A stretch of 64,000 nucleotides of DNA, from NCBI GenBank assembly GCA_963556495.2, contig OY747713.1:48887724-48951723 (forward strand). The letters are read 5' to 3'. Below are positions 10,154-23,150 of this stretch, one piece after another. The DNA comes from Valencia hispanica (taxonomy: Eukaryota > Chordata > Actinopteri > Cyprinodontiformes > Valenciidae). The notes under the pieces were generated by a model. The model made no database searches and was not told the origin of the DNA. It was given only the letters and a program-made list of their open reading frames with translations. Numbering within the stretch: position 1 is the first letter of the stretch; each line of letters begins with the position of its first letter. The position numbers and the translations under genes were made by a program.

Positions 10154-13100
10154 TGTCCCTCTCTTGATCTCTTATTTTTTTTAAGAGATCACCATATGTA
10201 AGGAAAAATGTCAGGCCAAGAATCATATCAATTTTGAGTCCATCTTCTCTGGAACTTTTCGGATCAGTAGTCAAGTCATCTTGTTCTGGCCGGGAATTGT
10301 GGTCGTCCGGCTCGCTCTTCTATGACCTAAGGTGAGAGGTTGCCAGCACATCACCTATATGCAGCTAAAGTGTATCTTTTCAGTAGCCTTGAGTTTGAAA
10401 ACTCTAAGGACTGCATACAGAACAGAGGATCGTTCTGCCCCGTTTGGCAGGGGTCTCAGCTTCTTTTCCTTCAAACCCTGCTGCCCCAGCTGGGCAGCTC
10501 TGTGCTCAAAGCCGCCCTGCCACCTGATGGTGCAGGTGTGCTGAAGTTGGAAACCTCTCAGCAGAGGGTTCAAGTAGGTTGTGTGGTCTGCTCCTTGCTG
10601 TTCTTCTCCCGCTCTGGCTTGCTGCTCCTGGATGTCCTCTCAGGTTCGTCCTGACTCCTCAGTGGGAGTGCATTGGCTCCAGCCTATTTCTTTAGTATGA
10701 TTACCTGAGAGATTGTGGTTTGGTTGGCTGCTGGTCTCTCACCTGGTCAACAAAGCCTAAAAGAAGAGCTTGCAACTAATTTGCTTTTTCCTGTTTGCTT
10801 TATCCATAATTGTATCTGTTTTGAGATTCATTTCTTATGGATTTGTCCTCTTTTAAAAAAAAAAATCAAATCAAATCCTTCACTCACCTCATAGTTTTAA
10901 GTAGTGCCGCACTGATCGGCCGCACTAACACAAAATCAAATTATTATCCTGACTGCTTACAAACTAGGTCTATATGTAGAAAAAGCTAATACTTTTTCTG
11001 TATGTAAATCACAAAAATCATCATTGACCCAAAGTGCACTCCAAAAATCCTGTATCAAAAATGAGTAAAACTGGAACAACCTAGACCATAAAGAATATTT
11101 CTTCAAAATATATATAGTAAAGGTTATAATGTAAATAAAAACTTCCAAACAAAGACTAAATGCATAAACATGCCACAAGGTAAGATGAATGGGTTGTGTG
11201 CTAAAACAACCAACCGCACAAAGGTGCTAAAACAGGATGGAAAACAGGAAACGTCTGGTCTTTTTGGATTGTGGAAATGGCATCATGGGCATGACAGACC
11301 ACTCAAAAGAAAAATGTGCTGCTTTAAAGCTCCACCCGCAGAAAACGATCAGTTTAATTTTATTCATTTACACTGCTAACAGCCTAAGTTCATTAAACCT
11401 ATAGTCCTATAAGATTTTACCACATCACCGACTGTTGTTGTTCATTTTTCTGAGCTTATGAAGCCCATTACTTATAAAAGAAAACTATAATTTCAACCGA
11501 TTTAACCAAAAAGGTGTTGAACCCTAAACAAATGCTGTTTTTTATTTTGTTTTTTCATTTATCTGAAATGCTTTTAATGAGACCAATTGAAAGGCTTTGT
11601 TTTGTAAAAAATAATTGAAATTTTAGTTCCCCTTGTGCCTAAGGATCTCCTCCCTTTTCCTGAAACAGAACTGTTTCAGAAACATCCAATTATTTAAGAT
11701 TCCTGTTAATCAAGTGTGACTAGATCTGCAGCTTGTTACGGAAAGATGTTATAGTTCAATAAACACCTGTATTGTAGATCAATCTCCATGTATGTATTTA
11801 AGCTCAATTCCTAGATCTCAGCTGCTATACCCTTCTGCCAGGGAAGAATTAACAAAACCACTGAATCTATAATTTAATGTGTCCAATCATAACATGACCT
11901 TACCCACCTCGGTCCATGGGAAAAAAGATAACAGAACCTTATTTCAATCACTCCATAATTTGTTTTCAGGGGCCATATCGGAGCCCAGATGAGACCATGA
12001 GGGGCTGAAATATCACGCCTCCTCCTTCTGCTGTGTCGGATCTCCTCTGCAAATACAAGAAAAGAATGCTCTTTAAGTCTCAACAGAAGCACATCCACCA
12101 TTCTCATTTTGAGGGTAATTGTGTCAGAGCCAAAATCCGCAGAGAATCAGCAGGTCGTCCATAGAAAAGTTCCCATCACATTCACGATATGGAGCACATA
12201 CTATATACTTTTTTCCCATGTACCCAGAGTGGTATAAAAGTGTGGTCAGATTTTTATCATTTTCAAAACAAATAAATCTTTGGTCAGGTTTTAAGTGTAC
12301 TGGTCCAGCTTTAACTATTTAGATTAATCCCATGTCGTCCCAGTCTCCAATTAACCCTTACTTTTGTCATGGAAGTATACACATTCTTACCCATATAACT
12401 TCCTGTTCGTTCATGTACTGCACGCTCAGAATTTGTCCAAATCCTGGAGAGGAGTGTAACATCTGGAAACAGATCTCTAAGATTAGTGAAAGCTTCTACA
12501 TATCTGGGTAAATGTCCTACAGAATATGGCATCTGAGAACAGACAAAACAGTTAATGTTTTATTTATTTGCTAGATATCTTGCATATTGTCACCATACAC
12601 TAGTTTCAAATGGGTTTCTGTGTGTCCTTCTCTGAGTGAACCAAGAAAATAAATCAGCATCCTCATGTGCTCTATGTCATTCTTCTGTGAGTTCTGACGT
12701 TCCTATTGAAATAACACCACCAAAAAACTGTAAAAATAAAAGTACTAGATAGCAGAAAAACCTTCATCGTCACTATCTCTCCCTTCAAAACAGTCTCTAT
12801 AGAAAAGTGGCTCTCCTGGTTCTCTTCACTGAGGTTGAGACAAGTGGATCATATTGTTTTCCACCCCCCTTTGAAGTCAGTCTTTAACCCCAGACTGCTT
12901 TCCCTATATCTAGTAATGGTCACTGCTTTTTATAATGGATAAAGTGTATCCAACTCAGTCTCTACAGCCATTGGTGTGATCAAAAATACCTGGAATGGCC
13001 CCTTCCACCTGGGTGATGCCCAATTTTCTGTTTACAGCTTTTAATCAGGATCCAGTCACCTACTTTCAGCTCACTTCTTCCTGTAGGAATATAGGATCAT

Positions 13101-15508
13101 CTGGCATATGATTAGTTTGCATTTATAACTCATGTACTTATCAGTATTTTGATCATGAAAACCCACCAGATCTTAATCAAATTGTTCTTTAGAAGAGAGT
13201 AAACCAATCTAAGGAATTCTTTATATGCGCCCATAGATTATTTCAAATAGAATGAGGCCAATTTTCAAATTTGGTAGTATATGCATTTATAATTTACCAA
13301 ATCAAGACTATCCAATTTTGTCCCGTTTCTTCCATCACTTTTTTTTTCAATTTGCAACATTTTATCATAAAGTCATAAATCAGTTTGTAATTGTTCCTCT
13401 TATTTTAATATACCAAACTGTAGGAAGGATAAGGTCTCATCAAATTCGTTCAATTACTTGGTGTTATGTTTATATATAGCTTTATCATAACCAAACAGTA
13501 TCTCCAATTCTTTTTAGTCTTATCCATGGCCTTTCTTAATCTGCTCTTAAAATCCAATTGTCTCTTAAAAATGATCTATAATCTTTGTCCTATTTTATCA
13601 ATTATTCAATTCAAAAAATGTGTTCCGTTACCACTATAGATCATTTGTGGATATCAAATCTAGGCATTATTTCTCTAAACAACATTTCTGCAACAGTTAG
13701 TGTATCTAAATGTTTCACTGTTAACATTACAAATCCATTAGGAGAAATGATCTTTTCCTACTAAATAGAGCTTCTTCAATACAGCCTTTGTTTGCTCAAA
13801 GCTGTTTCTTAATTTTATATGAGAAGCTTTTCTTTTTTTCCATGTCTGACACACTTCTTGTCCATGAACCAATCAGTTTGAGAATTGAATTGTCCGTAAG
13901 AAATGCTTTTAATTAGTTTGCCACTAGAGGTCGCCATACCCCTGTTCCCCATTGTTGGCCAAATGCCAAAAACATGTAAAGTTCAATTTGAATCTTCTGT
14001 TAGCAATAATATGATTATTTATCTTCATCTGAATACAAACTAAAGTTGAAACTTTAATTTTTTCTTTTTCCAAGTAGAAAAATTATTTGGTAGCTTTCCC
14101 GTTTCAAGAATTTTATGAAAATCTAAAATTTGGATTATTAATTTATCCCCTACAGAGAATATGCCCAACTTCAAGTGAAATAGGAAATCTCTTCCTAACA
14201 AATTAGAAAATAATCTCTAGATTTTATGACTATCACAACAGGTTTTTCCTGTAGCAAAATCTATTATTTTTATTTCATTTTTCTAACAACTTAATCTCAT
14301 TTTTAGTGGAAAACAAAATTCCTAATTTTATTTAATAATTTTTTTGATCTGGCTTCACTGAGTTCCTACCATTTTGTCAATGAGATAATCAGCAACTGAT
14401 ATTTCCATGACAAAACATCACATCTCTATTCCTTGCTCTCTACTTATCTACTCCTTCATAAAGATTCTACAAACTAGCTTATTATTATGATTATATGTGA
14501 AAGAGTCTGTTGCTAGATGCCCAAAAAACATGGTACCATTCTCAACTGATATTGGGGCGAGGGCCGGCCACCTCTCCCAATCTCAGGTGTCGGTCCAGAC
14601 ATCTTCTTGCTTAATCAGACCCTTAATTTTGTCCCATTAGCAACAACTCCATTGAGTGTAAATATTGAAGTGCGCTTATACTCAGTGTGCTACGGTAACT
14701 AAAGTTGAATTTTGGAGTGCGTTACTACGTTCCTTACTACGGTAATCCCGTAACGAACATTTCTTCTCTTTTTTGCAGTCTCTAACCCAGCGCATTACAA
14801 GATTGTTTCCTTTCAACATGTATCTTATCTGTCATTAAAATGTTAGAAGCAAACATCTGAAGCTGCCGCTTGTTACAAAGAATAAATTCACGTAGCCACC
14901 CAGCTGCTACCCCACAGGTCCTGTAGACATCCGCCTGTATTTCAAAATAAAATCACTCTGCTCATAAGCCGTCATTTTTAAACCCCGGATCTGCCGGCCT
15001 CCTTTTTTACCCAACAGTGGGGTGGAGGACTTTGATACTGGTTCCGAACCAGGTTATGCACGGACTCTCAGCAGCCTGCGGTTCCTCCCGGAGATCCAGT
15101 CCGATCTGAGATCCTGGTCAAAGGAACAAGAAATGCCAGGGTCAAAATCGCTCTCTGATCTCTGAGTTTTCTTTTTTTAGACATCCCGGGGTTTCTCAAT
15201 CCACGAGCTGATCCCACTCAGCCTTCTTCGTGTCCAACACGCAAGCTTTCAGTAAGAAGCGTCCTAGCTTACCTTAGGGCCGGCCACACCCTGAGTTCAC
15301 CGACCCGGTCGGCTCTATTTAACTCAGCAGAAACAGATAAACATTTACTGGAGAACAACAGACAGAACATTTTAGATTAGTCAATTTTGCGCCTCGTGTG
15401 TCAGCGCTTACCAAATAACTTCAGGCCTGGGTCACTTCCGTCCTCCGATCTCCAGTATCTGTTAATCACAACAATTTCCAAACTCACGTTTTCCTTTGCT
15501 ACTTCCAG

Positions 15509-15528
15509 AAATCACGTCGGGGTCACCA
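15509..15528 (-). other. Primer-binding site, tRNA-Trp
   Basis: The plus strand reads AAATCACGTCGGGGTCACCA, which equals the 3' end of vertebrate tRNA-Trp including CCA. Its complement is therefore the minus-strand primer-binding site, three bases inside the 5' LTR. This fixes the strand of the provirus. Confidence 0.8.
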
Positions 15529-15531
15529 TAT

Positions 15532-15959
15532 TGTTGAGAAGGTGTTTTCACTCTAATTTAAAGCCTATTTTAAAGGAACAGACACACATTTAATTTATGA
15601 CCCTGGGCTCTCTCTGAGCTCTCATTTCACCTTCTCGCGTGCTCGTTCTTTTCTGTAAAAAGGAGCAATAAGAACAACAAACAACATTTAGATTTTTTAA
15701 CAGTGAGACATCGTTCACTGGACCCAGTTCTAGTAACTGAGTACAGCTTTATCTCAACTTTAGGTTTTTATTTGAAACAACAGTTAAAAAGGAAACTCCT
15801 CCCACATAGATCTTCCCCCACAGAATGGTCACAGCCTCCCCACCAAAAGGCACACAGGATGTGCCACATTCCTCTTGATTATTCACAGTTTCTAAGTGTT
15901 TCCACATGCACTACAAAATTAGACCCTCATACAACATTAACATAATTTATATCTCTTCA
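15532..15959 (-). repeat. 5' LTR of endogenous retrovirus B
   Basis: 428 bp, nearly identical to the copy at 9706-10153 over its whole length. Flanking bases (ACTAT on the far left, CTAGG on the right) do not show a matching target duplication. Confidence 0.75.
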
Positions 15960-16084
15960 CTAGGAAATGGGCTGGGCCCGCCCGCGGGCCCTTGGAACGT
16001 TAAAGGTTCCTTTAACAAGTTAAACAAAGTTTAACATACCTGTAATTGCTTATTTTCCTCCGCACTACCAGACTTTTTCATGAG

Positions 16085-16240
16085 CTGACGCAATCTGCTG
16101 GGATTCCTTAAATAGGAAACTTTTTAACTGATTGGAATGTTTGTATAAATGTATTGAAATGACTTCTTGTTAAGTACCTTGAGATGACATCTGTTGTGAA
16201 TTGGCGCTATATAAATAAACTGAATTGAATTGAATTGTTG
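16085..16240 (+). repeat. LINE-derived 3' tail repeat (copy 2)
   Basis: Almost identical to 9300-9448, from GCAATCTGCTGGGATTCC to the AATTGAATTG end. It lies just beyond the 5' LTR of endogenous retrovirus B, while copy 1 lies just beyond the 3' LTR. Confidence 0.55.
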
Positions 16241-16857
16241 TAGCAGGGAAGTATCTAAAACACGCAGGACTGTGGCTCTCAAGGAATCGAGTTGCCCATT
16301 GCAGTTATTTCCCAACTTATATGCTTTTTCATTGCACTAATCATTGCACTGTTATTATTTAAGTTATTAATTCATTTATTTGTGTTCAAATCTGTTTTAA
16401 TACTGTTGAATTCTAACACAATGTTACATTGTTGAGAATTGTATTTATATTGCAAAAAGCAATGTATTCTAGTCTTTCAAGAAACCCTTTTTTATTATAT
16501 GTAATACTTAATGTACTGAACAATTAACATGAGTTTGTTACTGTTTGTAAACGTTATTCCAATCTGGAATGTACTTCTTATAATAATATTAATTGAAACT
16601 GAATGAATGAAAGGAATACTCTTCTGAACGCACTCAACTGAAGTGAGTTTGCTTATTTCTGAGCTTTTATATACTGTAAAATGTTTAATTCCTAGAATAA
16701 CTTTAGGTGAATTGCAAATATTTAAATGAAATGTTTTCTACATACAGCCTCTAGTTGTTTTACATTTGTAGTATTTCAAATAAAGAATGCCATGTTTTGT
16801 GACAGCTGTGTCTGTTTCGATATAATTTTAGAATTGATTATATGAGCTATACCAACA

Positions 16858-16902
16858 CTTAATTTCCCTATGGGGTCAATAAAGTATTTTTGAATTTGAT
16901 AT
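16858..16902 (+). repeat. Rex1/CR1-like LINE 3' tail
   Basis: TTTCCCTATGGGGTCAATAA followed by AGTATTTTTGAATTTGAT matches, in the opposite orientation, the 3' tail of the Rex1-like LINE at 44543-44580. Only the tail is recognisable. Confidence 0.45.
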
Positions 16903-17024
16903 AATATAATTGTTTGATTCAAATTATGAAAATTATAAAACAACTCATTAAACATTAAAATAATAATTAAATTATCATTTTTAATTATTAAACAGTAGAG
17001 TATGAATAAAGACTAAGATTAGTA

Positions 17025-17262
17025 CAGCACTGTACTGTAAGAAGTGTTTTTTTACAATGGTGTTGCTGTATTTCAGCTTACAGTTGCAGTACCGTGAAAT
17101 AACAGTTACAGAACTGTAACTATTCCTGTAAAGCAGAAGTACAGTACCCCTGCTGGTACCGTAATTCTCCTTTACAGTAACGGTACTGCACTGTAAAATT
17201 GAAATACAGTACCACTACTGTAAATTGAAATTACTGTTGACAGTAAGTAACAGTGTAGGCTG
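17025..17262. repeat. ACTGTA/TACAGT palindrome-rich block
   Basis: Many copies of TACTGTAA, TTACAGT and ACAGTACC in both orientations within 240 bp, giving a strongly self-complementary block. It looks like a small foldback element or MITE, but I cannot name the family. Confidence 0.45.
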
Positions 17263-17625
17263 TATCTCAGTATATAAAATGTCCAGTTGAGAATAAGAAT
17301 GGTGGACATTTGAGAAAAAAAGTTTACATTTTTTTTACTATCTTTGGGTCGAAGAGATAGCCATGCATCACAAAATCCACAATCACTCATGTACTGCTTA
17401 ACTATATCTATAGATTGCCTGCTGTACTGAGTCTGTCTTTTTCTTCAGTTAAACCAAAGTTGAGGTCACCCCAGAAAAGTAAGTAGGGTTAGGGTCAACA
17501 TGTCGGATAATCTTCCCGACACATTATGAATACTACAAATTTATCAGGATAAAACAACATCAACAATTAGATAGTTAATATCAAAACCAAAAACATCATA
17601 ATTAGGAAAAGATATAAAAAGCATA

Positions 17626-19310
17626 CTAATGAGGGAAGGCCTGATTGAACAGAAGGGTTTTTAGATGTTTTGTGTAGACCTCCACAGAGTCTGAGAGGCA
17701 GAGTTTCATGGGCAAAATGTTCCACAGTCTGGGAGCCAGGGCCTGGAAGACCCTGTCCCCTTTAGTACGCCTTCTAGTGTGTGGGACAGCTAGCAAGTTT
17801 TGAGATGTATATCGAAGGTTACGTGAGGTAGTGTGTAGGGATAAAAGCTGTAATAAATAGTCAGTGGCCGGGTCATGCAGGGCTCTGTAAGTGAAAACAA
17901 GCACCTTAAAACAGATTCTAAATTCTACAGGGAGCCAGTTCAAAGAGTGTAGTATTGGGGTGATGTGAGTTCGTCTGTTGGATGTTGTTAGAAGTCTGGC
18001 TGATGCGCTTTGGATGGTCTGAAGGCGTGAAAGGGATGATCTGTTTAGACCAGTAAAAAGAGCATTACAGTAGTCTAAACGTGATGAGACAAAAGCATGA
18101 TTATTTTTCAGATCTGAAGGTGAAACAATTTTCCTGAGTTTTGAAATGTTTCTTAGATGAAAGAAACAGGAGTGAGAGGTGGATTTGATGTGAATGAAAA
18201 CTTAAAATAGAATCAAAAATAAATCCTAGATTTCATATTTGAGGCTTGGCCGATGAGCAAAAGAAAGCATTCGCCTGTTCTATTTTAAGATTGAGTTCTG
18301 GGGATGCAACAATCAGAGTCTCAGTCTTACTGGTAAATTGCTGGCCAGCCAGCTGCTGATCTGTGTCAAACAAAGAACAAGGGTGGCCAGCTTGTCCAAT
18401 TGGTGTGGCTTAAATGACATATGTCGTCAGCATAAAAGTATTTGAAACATCTGAAAAGGACTGAATAGTGGTAACGCAGAGCAGGATGTTAAAAGAAAAT
18501 AATAAAGGGCCCAGAATTGAACCTTGTGGGATCCCGAAAGTCAGGGGGGCAGTGTCTGAAGAAAATGTTTCTGTCTTCGAAGAAAATGTTTCTGTCTTCA
18601 CAGAAAACGTTCTATTTGAGAGATAAGAAGAGAGCCAGTCTATTTCAGAACATGAGATGCCTGCCAGAACATTCAGCCTATTCAGTGAAATTTCATGGTC
18701 CATTGTGTCAAAAGCTGCGCTGAGGTCAAGTAAAACCATAACAGAGCATTTTCTGCTCTGACATTAGGAGACTATTGTAAACATTTACCAGAGCCATCTC
18801 TGTTGAGTGGTACTTCAAAAATCTGGACTCGAAAGGGTCTGAGATCCTACAGCTGGAAAACCAGGATCTGAGCTGAATTTCAACAACTTTTTCAAGGACT
18901 TTACTGATGAAAGGTCGCTTAAAATTAGGCTGGAAGTTACTGGGGGAGCTGGCGTCAAGATAAGGTTTCTTTAAGAGAGGAGTCACCACTGCATTTTTGA
19001 AATATGATGGAACACAGCCTTGACAAAGGGAATTGTTGATAATGGACAAAAGAGATGGTCCGATACAGTCTGAAGACCCAACTAAAGCAGAGGTGGGTAA
19101 CACGTGATGCACATGAAGTGAACTTCAATTTATTGAGTACCGAGGTAAGATCGTTTAGTGTCACTGAGGAAAAGGGAGTGAATGACTCAGAGCACAGCAG
19201 GGTTTCCTCACTGAACGGAAGAGTTGGTGAAATGCTGGATCTGAGGTTTGACACTTTCACTACAAAATAACGGAGAAGCGTGTTGTAGTCCTCAGCTGAA
19301 TACAACTGAG
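17626..19310 (-). mobile_element. L2-like LINE, decayed ORF2
   Basis: Minus-strand pieces in order: linker (about 19305-18955), fingers with VVTPLLKKPYLD and FQPNFKRPFISKVLEKVV (about 19112-18726), motif A LLDLSAAFDTMDH and GIPQGSILGPLLF (about 18739-18410), and a C-terminus with LHWLP-like WLPVEFRICFKVL and VFQALAPRLWNILP (17943-17626). This is the CR1/L2 polymerase order. The pieces are in different frames, and 17944-18409 is poorly conserved, so the copy is dead. A 21-bp in-frame tandem duplication (KTETFSS twice) sits near 18565-18600. Confidence 0.65.
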
Positions 19311-19555
19311 CCTGCTGAGGAGGAGATGAAACGATACTGAAAATGGTGTCAATTAAGACTGGGATTATTCTTATTCTGTAAAATTAGTTTACAGAAGAAA
19401 GAAGACCAGGAGTCATTTACAACCTTGTTATAGGAAAAATAAGTTCTTTAAAGTGTTCCAGATGAACAACCAGGCCTGTCCTTTTCAACAAATGCTCTGT
19501 TTTCCTGCAGGAGCATCTAAGACTACAGGTCTCACTGTTAAGCCAGGGTGAGCAA

Positions 19556-19558
<3 letters not shown>

Positions 19559-19590
<32 letters not shown>

Positions 19591-22500
19591 GAAAAATCTT
19601 TATTATGAATTGTTGGAGTTTTTATTTCCTGATGTTATGGACACGGAGACGGAAAATTAAGGAGAAGAAAGAAGGAAGATGAAGAAAAGAGGTAGGAAAC
19701 AAAAAGTCAAGAGAGAGGGTGAGTTGAAAATACAAGAGAGGAAGGGGAACAAAGAAAACACAGGAAGACATTGAAGTCTGCCTCCGTACCCACAGGACAG
19801 CAGAGAGAGGGGGAAAAACAAAACAAAACACGAAAAAGGAGCATCGACAAAACAAACCAAACATTGTGAACTAAGAATTACACAACCACATCACACAAAA
19901 ATAGATATAAAAATACAACAACAATGTCACAGAAAAACTCATGGTACCGATTAATCAAGCTCTAGTAATGATAACCTCAGCCCAAGAATATATCCTTAAA
20001 CACCAGAGACCCCACATCTATGTGTGTGTGTTAGCATGCTGGTGCATATAAGGTTTCTCCATAAGAGTGTTCGATAGTTGGTGTGAGCAGGCATCAATCC
20101 GTCTCCCAGGAATCGATGCAGACATGAATTAGATCGGAGCAAAGACATCCAAAGGACCCCCAGAGCCCCAGGTGGACCCGGGCAGGGCCGACCGCATCCC
20201 CCAAGAGTGGAGCAAAGGAGAACCCCAGGGGAACGTCCAGCGGCCACTATGCAGGGGCCCAGGGGACAGCAGTGACGAGCCCACGGGCCCCGCCGGCAAC
20301 TGGCCGCGCCAGGGCGGGCCGGTCAATGGACCGGGAGAGCCGGGGCCCAGGGGCACCCCACCCCCCAGCAGGGACCCGACAAAGGACCGGCCGACGAGGG
20401 GCCCCCGGCACTGCAGGGGCCGCGGCCGGCCGCCACGCACCGCCCCCACCCTAGGCCAATCCCCACCGCCAACAGCCCAGCGCCCCACCGATAGTCGCAG
20501 GGGACGGACAGCATCCCCAGGCCGGGCTCAGCCAGCATCTGGACACCAAGTTGTACCAGCTCCCGGGTCCTGATCCCGTGCAACGCAGAGCGCCGAGACC
20601 AGGCATCCAACGAGGGCCAGGGCCGGTCCAACCCGCCAATGAACCGGCCATGCACGGTGCGCACAGAACAGGTGATCAAACAAGCAGAGACGCCGGATCC
20701 GCATCCTGCCGAGCCATCGAGCAGGCACCACCCAACAATCCCAAACCTGGCACCTCTAAAAGAGGTGCCCCAACCAACCAAAGGAAGATATCGGCCCAGC
20801 GCCTCGGCCGACCGACACACCGCCCCCCTCAGGCCTGGCCAGGCACGCACCAGGTCCGAACCGGATTGAAAACCGATGCACCAGCAGGGAGGGGCCCCCG
20901 TCACCGGCGGGGAGTGACGGAGGGGAAATAGGCCCCCCATTAAGTGTAAGGCCTGAGGTGCGCCAGGCGAGGGGGCAGACCAAGATCCAACCTGACAGGT
21001 AGACAAAGACATACAGACACAGTCATACGTTCCCTCCCTCTTAAACCCATACATTCCCACTGACTCACCAAGACACCCAAAAAAATGACGATGTACCCTC
21101 ACTCACACACCCCAAACACACTTTATGCTCCCAGGTCCAGTTACCGATGCCCCAGTAGAGCCACCAGCCCCCCGACCCGGGAGATGGACCCCCTACCTTC
21201 TAGGATGGAGACAAGCAGACCGCCAAGGGCCCCACAGTGGCAAAGCAGCCCGACAGCCCAGGACCCCGACCAGACCGCCTGTTCCTCCTCCGGACCCCAA
21301 CCCCTGATGGCCCGTAGCGAACAGGGGTGTGAAAAGACCCCTAGCCTCCATCCTCCCGCTCGAGTATGGTGTTGATGCGTGTTGTTATAATGTGCATTTA
21401 AAACAGAGGGGTGGGATGTGGGGAAGGCAGCCACACATCCCCCAACCCCCACCCCGAGCCCTCAGTGTCTATATGTGGTTTAACAGTGGGCACCGGCACC
21501 AGAGGTGAAGCTGATTGAACCGCTCCCCCTCTGGATGCCGAAAAGTGTGCCCACCCCAAAGTCCCTACATATGTGTCGCGTGAGAATGTTATAAGTGGGA
21601 GTGTCTAAGTTGTATATTAAAATTGGGACCCAGGACACCACGGGATAGCGAGGCGGGAAGCCCCTCCTCGCACCCCAGTGATGTGCCCATGCCCCAAGAC
21701 CCTATATGAGTGGTAAAGTGATGGAGCGGGTGGACAAAGGTGTCCAGGGATGGGGAGGGAAGGACTGGGAGACAAATTGTCTTCCCAGGGAGCCAGCTCC
21801 CCCACTGACCCCAATAGGCACCGCTGTTCACCTGGATGGTGAACAGCGGCCATGGCACGTTCGACCTGGGGCCCACGGCCACAGCACCACAAAGCCCCAC
21901 GGACCCCAAGGCAGTCCCCCCAGCCCCATCCCAGAAAGGGGAACTAAACCCACCCTGACATTCGCTCTACTCTTAAACACTAGACACCCAGGTTGAGTTC
22001 GCTCGAACCCCCCCCCCGCCCCCTCCCGCACACCCCTCCCCCCCGTCCAAGTGCCCTCGTGTGGGGGGAGAACACCTGTCGCTACACAGCAACAGCCTCC
22101 CCGCCAGCAAAGGAGGCTCCCAGCGCCACCCGCACACTGGAGGCCCCCGTAGCCCGAACCACGGCGACGTACCTGCCCAGTCCAGGAGCAAACCGATGAG
22201 CCGGGCGGCCGACCCACCAGGCCGACATCCACCAGCCCCATTCCTTGTGGAGTGACCACTGCTGCTCAATGGCCCGGCAGGAGACCAAACCCAGCGCCCC
22301 ACCCACCTGCCCTGCACGCCCACCACCCGGCCAGTCCACCCGCAAGTCCGACCGAACCCGGCCAAATGCCCAACCCCAGCGCCCCACACAAAGACCAACA
22401 CCCAGGAACCAAGTCCAGCGTGACAAAGGACTGATCCGGCCCAGAAATGCCACCCAGCCGCCGCGACCAGCAGCCAGGCACCCCAACCAGCAAACAAGGC

Positions 22501-23150
22501 GAGACGCCATACAGGGACCGGCGACGACAATCGGCCCAGAGAAAAAGAGAGAGGCGGCTGCACATGCCGGCCGCTGGCCGGCCCCGACCCCCACAGGCAA
22601 TAGAGACCCCACGCCGGCCGACCCCCAGCCAGGACCACAGCTAGGGGGTGCGGCGCCCCTGCGCCCCGAATCTCCAGGCTCACCAGGCGCAGCACGGCCA
22701 CCAGGCCAGTAACCCATGTCCGCCAGTGCAACCCCCCTAAGGCACCGCATGCAGCCATCAGGAGTTACCACCCAAAGCCCAACCCCAGACCGGCCATGAC
22801 GTCCAGCGCCCCATCCGCCCAGTGATCCCACCCCCCGGGGTCCCCTCCAGACGCCTCCAACCCCAAAACCCCCACATCAGCAACAGTGTCCCAAACGACA
22901 AAACCAAGTGCCCCCCACCCCCACTAGGTGATGGAGCCGATCAAAGGAGCCCAAAAATGTCAGAACTCTAAATAACACGTCTTTGTTTGGAAGAAACTTG
23001 CAAAAGAGAATCGGAACTTAAACAAACATTCAAAAAAATTGTAATAAGACAACATCTGCCTTTAATTTTAAGCTGGTTAAAAATCTTAATTCTTTTCACT
23101 CTAGTGCCAAATCCATGAACATTCCATGTGACAAACCTTAGAGTAGCCAT
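19559..23150 (-). mobile_element. L1-like LINE with deleted ORF2 and long G-rich 3' region
   Basis: A poly(T) run at 19559-19589 followed by TCTTTATTAT is, on the minus strand, a poly(A) tail after an AATAAAGA signal. The 5' side at 23150 opens ATG...with FVTWNVHGFGTRVKR and KIFNQL, the start of an L1-type endonuclease. About 40 codons later the frame breaks and the sequence passes into the 3' region, so almost all of ORF2 is deleted. The 3' region (about 22960-19990) is very G-rich on the element's own strand. The long frames that it gives in all registers are compositional. Confidence 0.6.
19990..22960 (-). repeat. Roughly 3-kb G-rich 3' region of the L1 copy
   Basis: The plus strand is full of CCC runs (the minus strand of GGG runs), unlike the AT-rich DNA around it. 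G-rich polypurine tracts are known in L1 3' UTRs, but here the tract is unusually long. No protein motif is recognisable in the many open frames. Confidence 0.6.

Larger units (their letters stand above)
9706..15959 (-). mobile_element. Endogenous retrovirus B, paired LTRs
   Basis: Two near-identical direct repeats (9706-10153 and 15532-15959) flank about 5.4 kb. A primer-binding site beside the right repeat sets the orientation as minus. Inside, minus-strand traces of pol can be read: LLGRDFLFHLKLGI near 14190 (retropepsin C-terminus), a broken integrase core with PRFDIHK near 13650, and an integrase C-terminus (GDWILIKSC, KIGHHP) near 13050. The RT/RNase H seems deleted, since only about 450 bp lie between the protease and integrase traces. 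Env should lie at about 12.9-10.2 kb but is not recognisable. No long frame survives. Confidence 0.7.

Noticed and set aside
15509..15528. tRNA-Trp gene
   Set aside because: Only the 3' 20 bases of the tRNA are present, directly beside an LTR, so it is a primer-binding site.
20129..22831. Many long overlapping frames on both strands (up to about 260 codons)
   Set aside because: The block is extremely G/C-rich, so stops are rare in every frame; no domain is visible and it lies in the 3' region of an L1.
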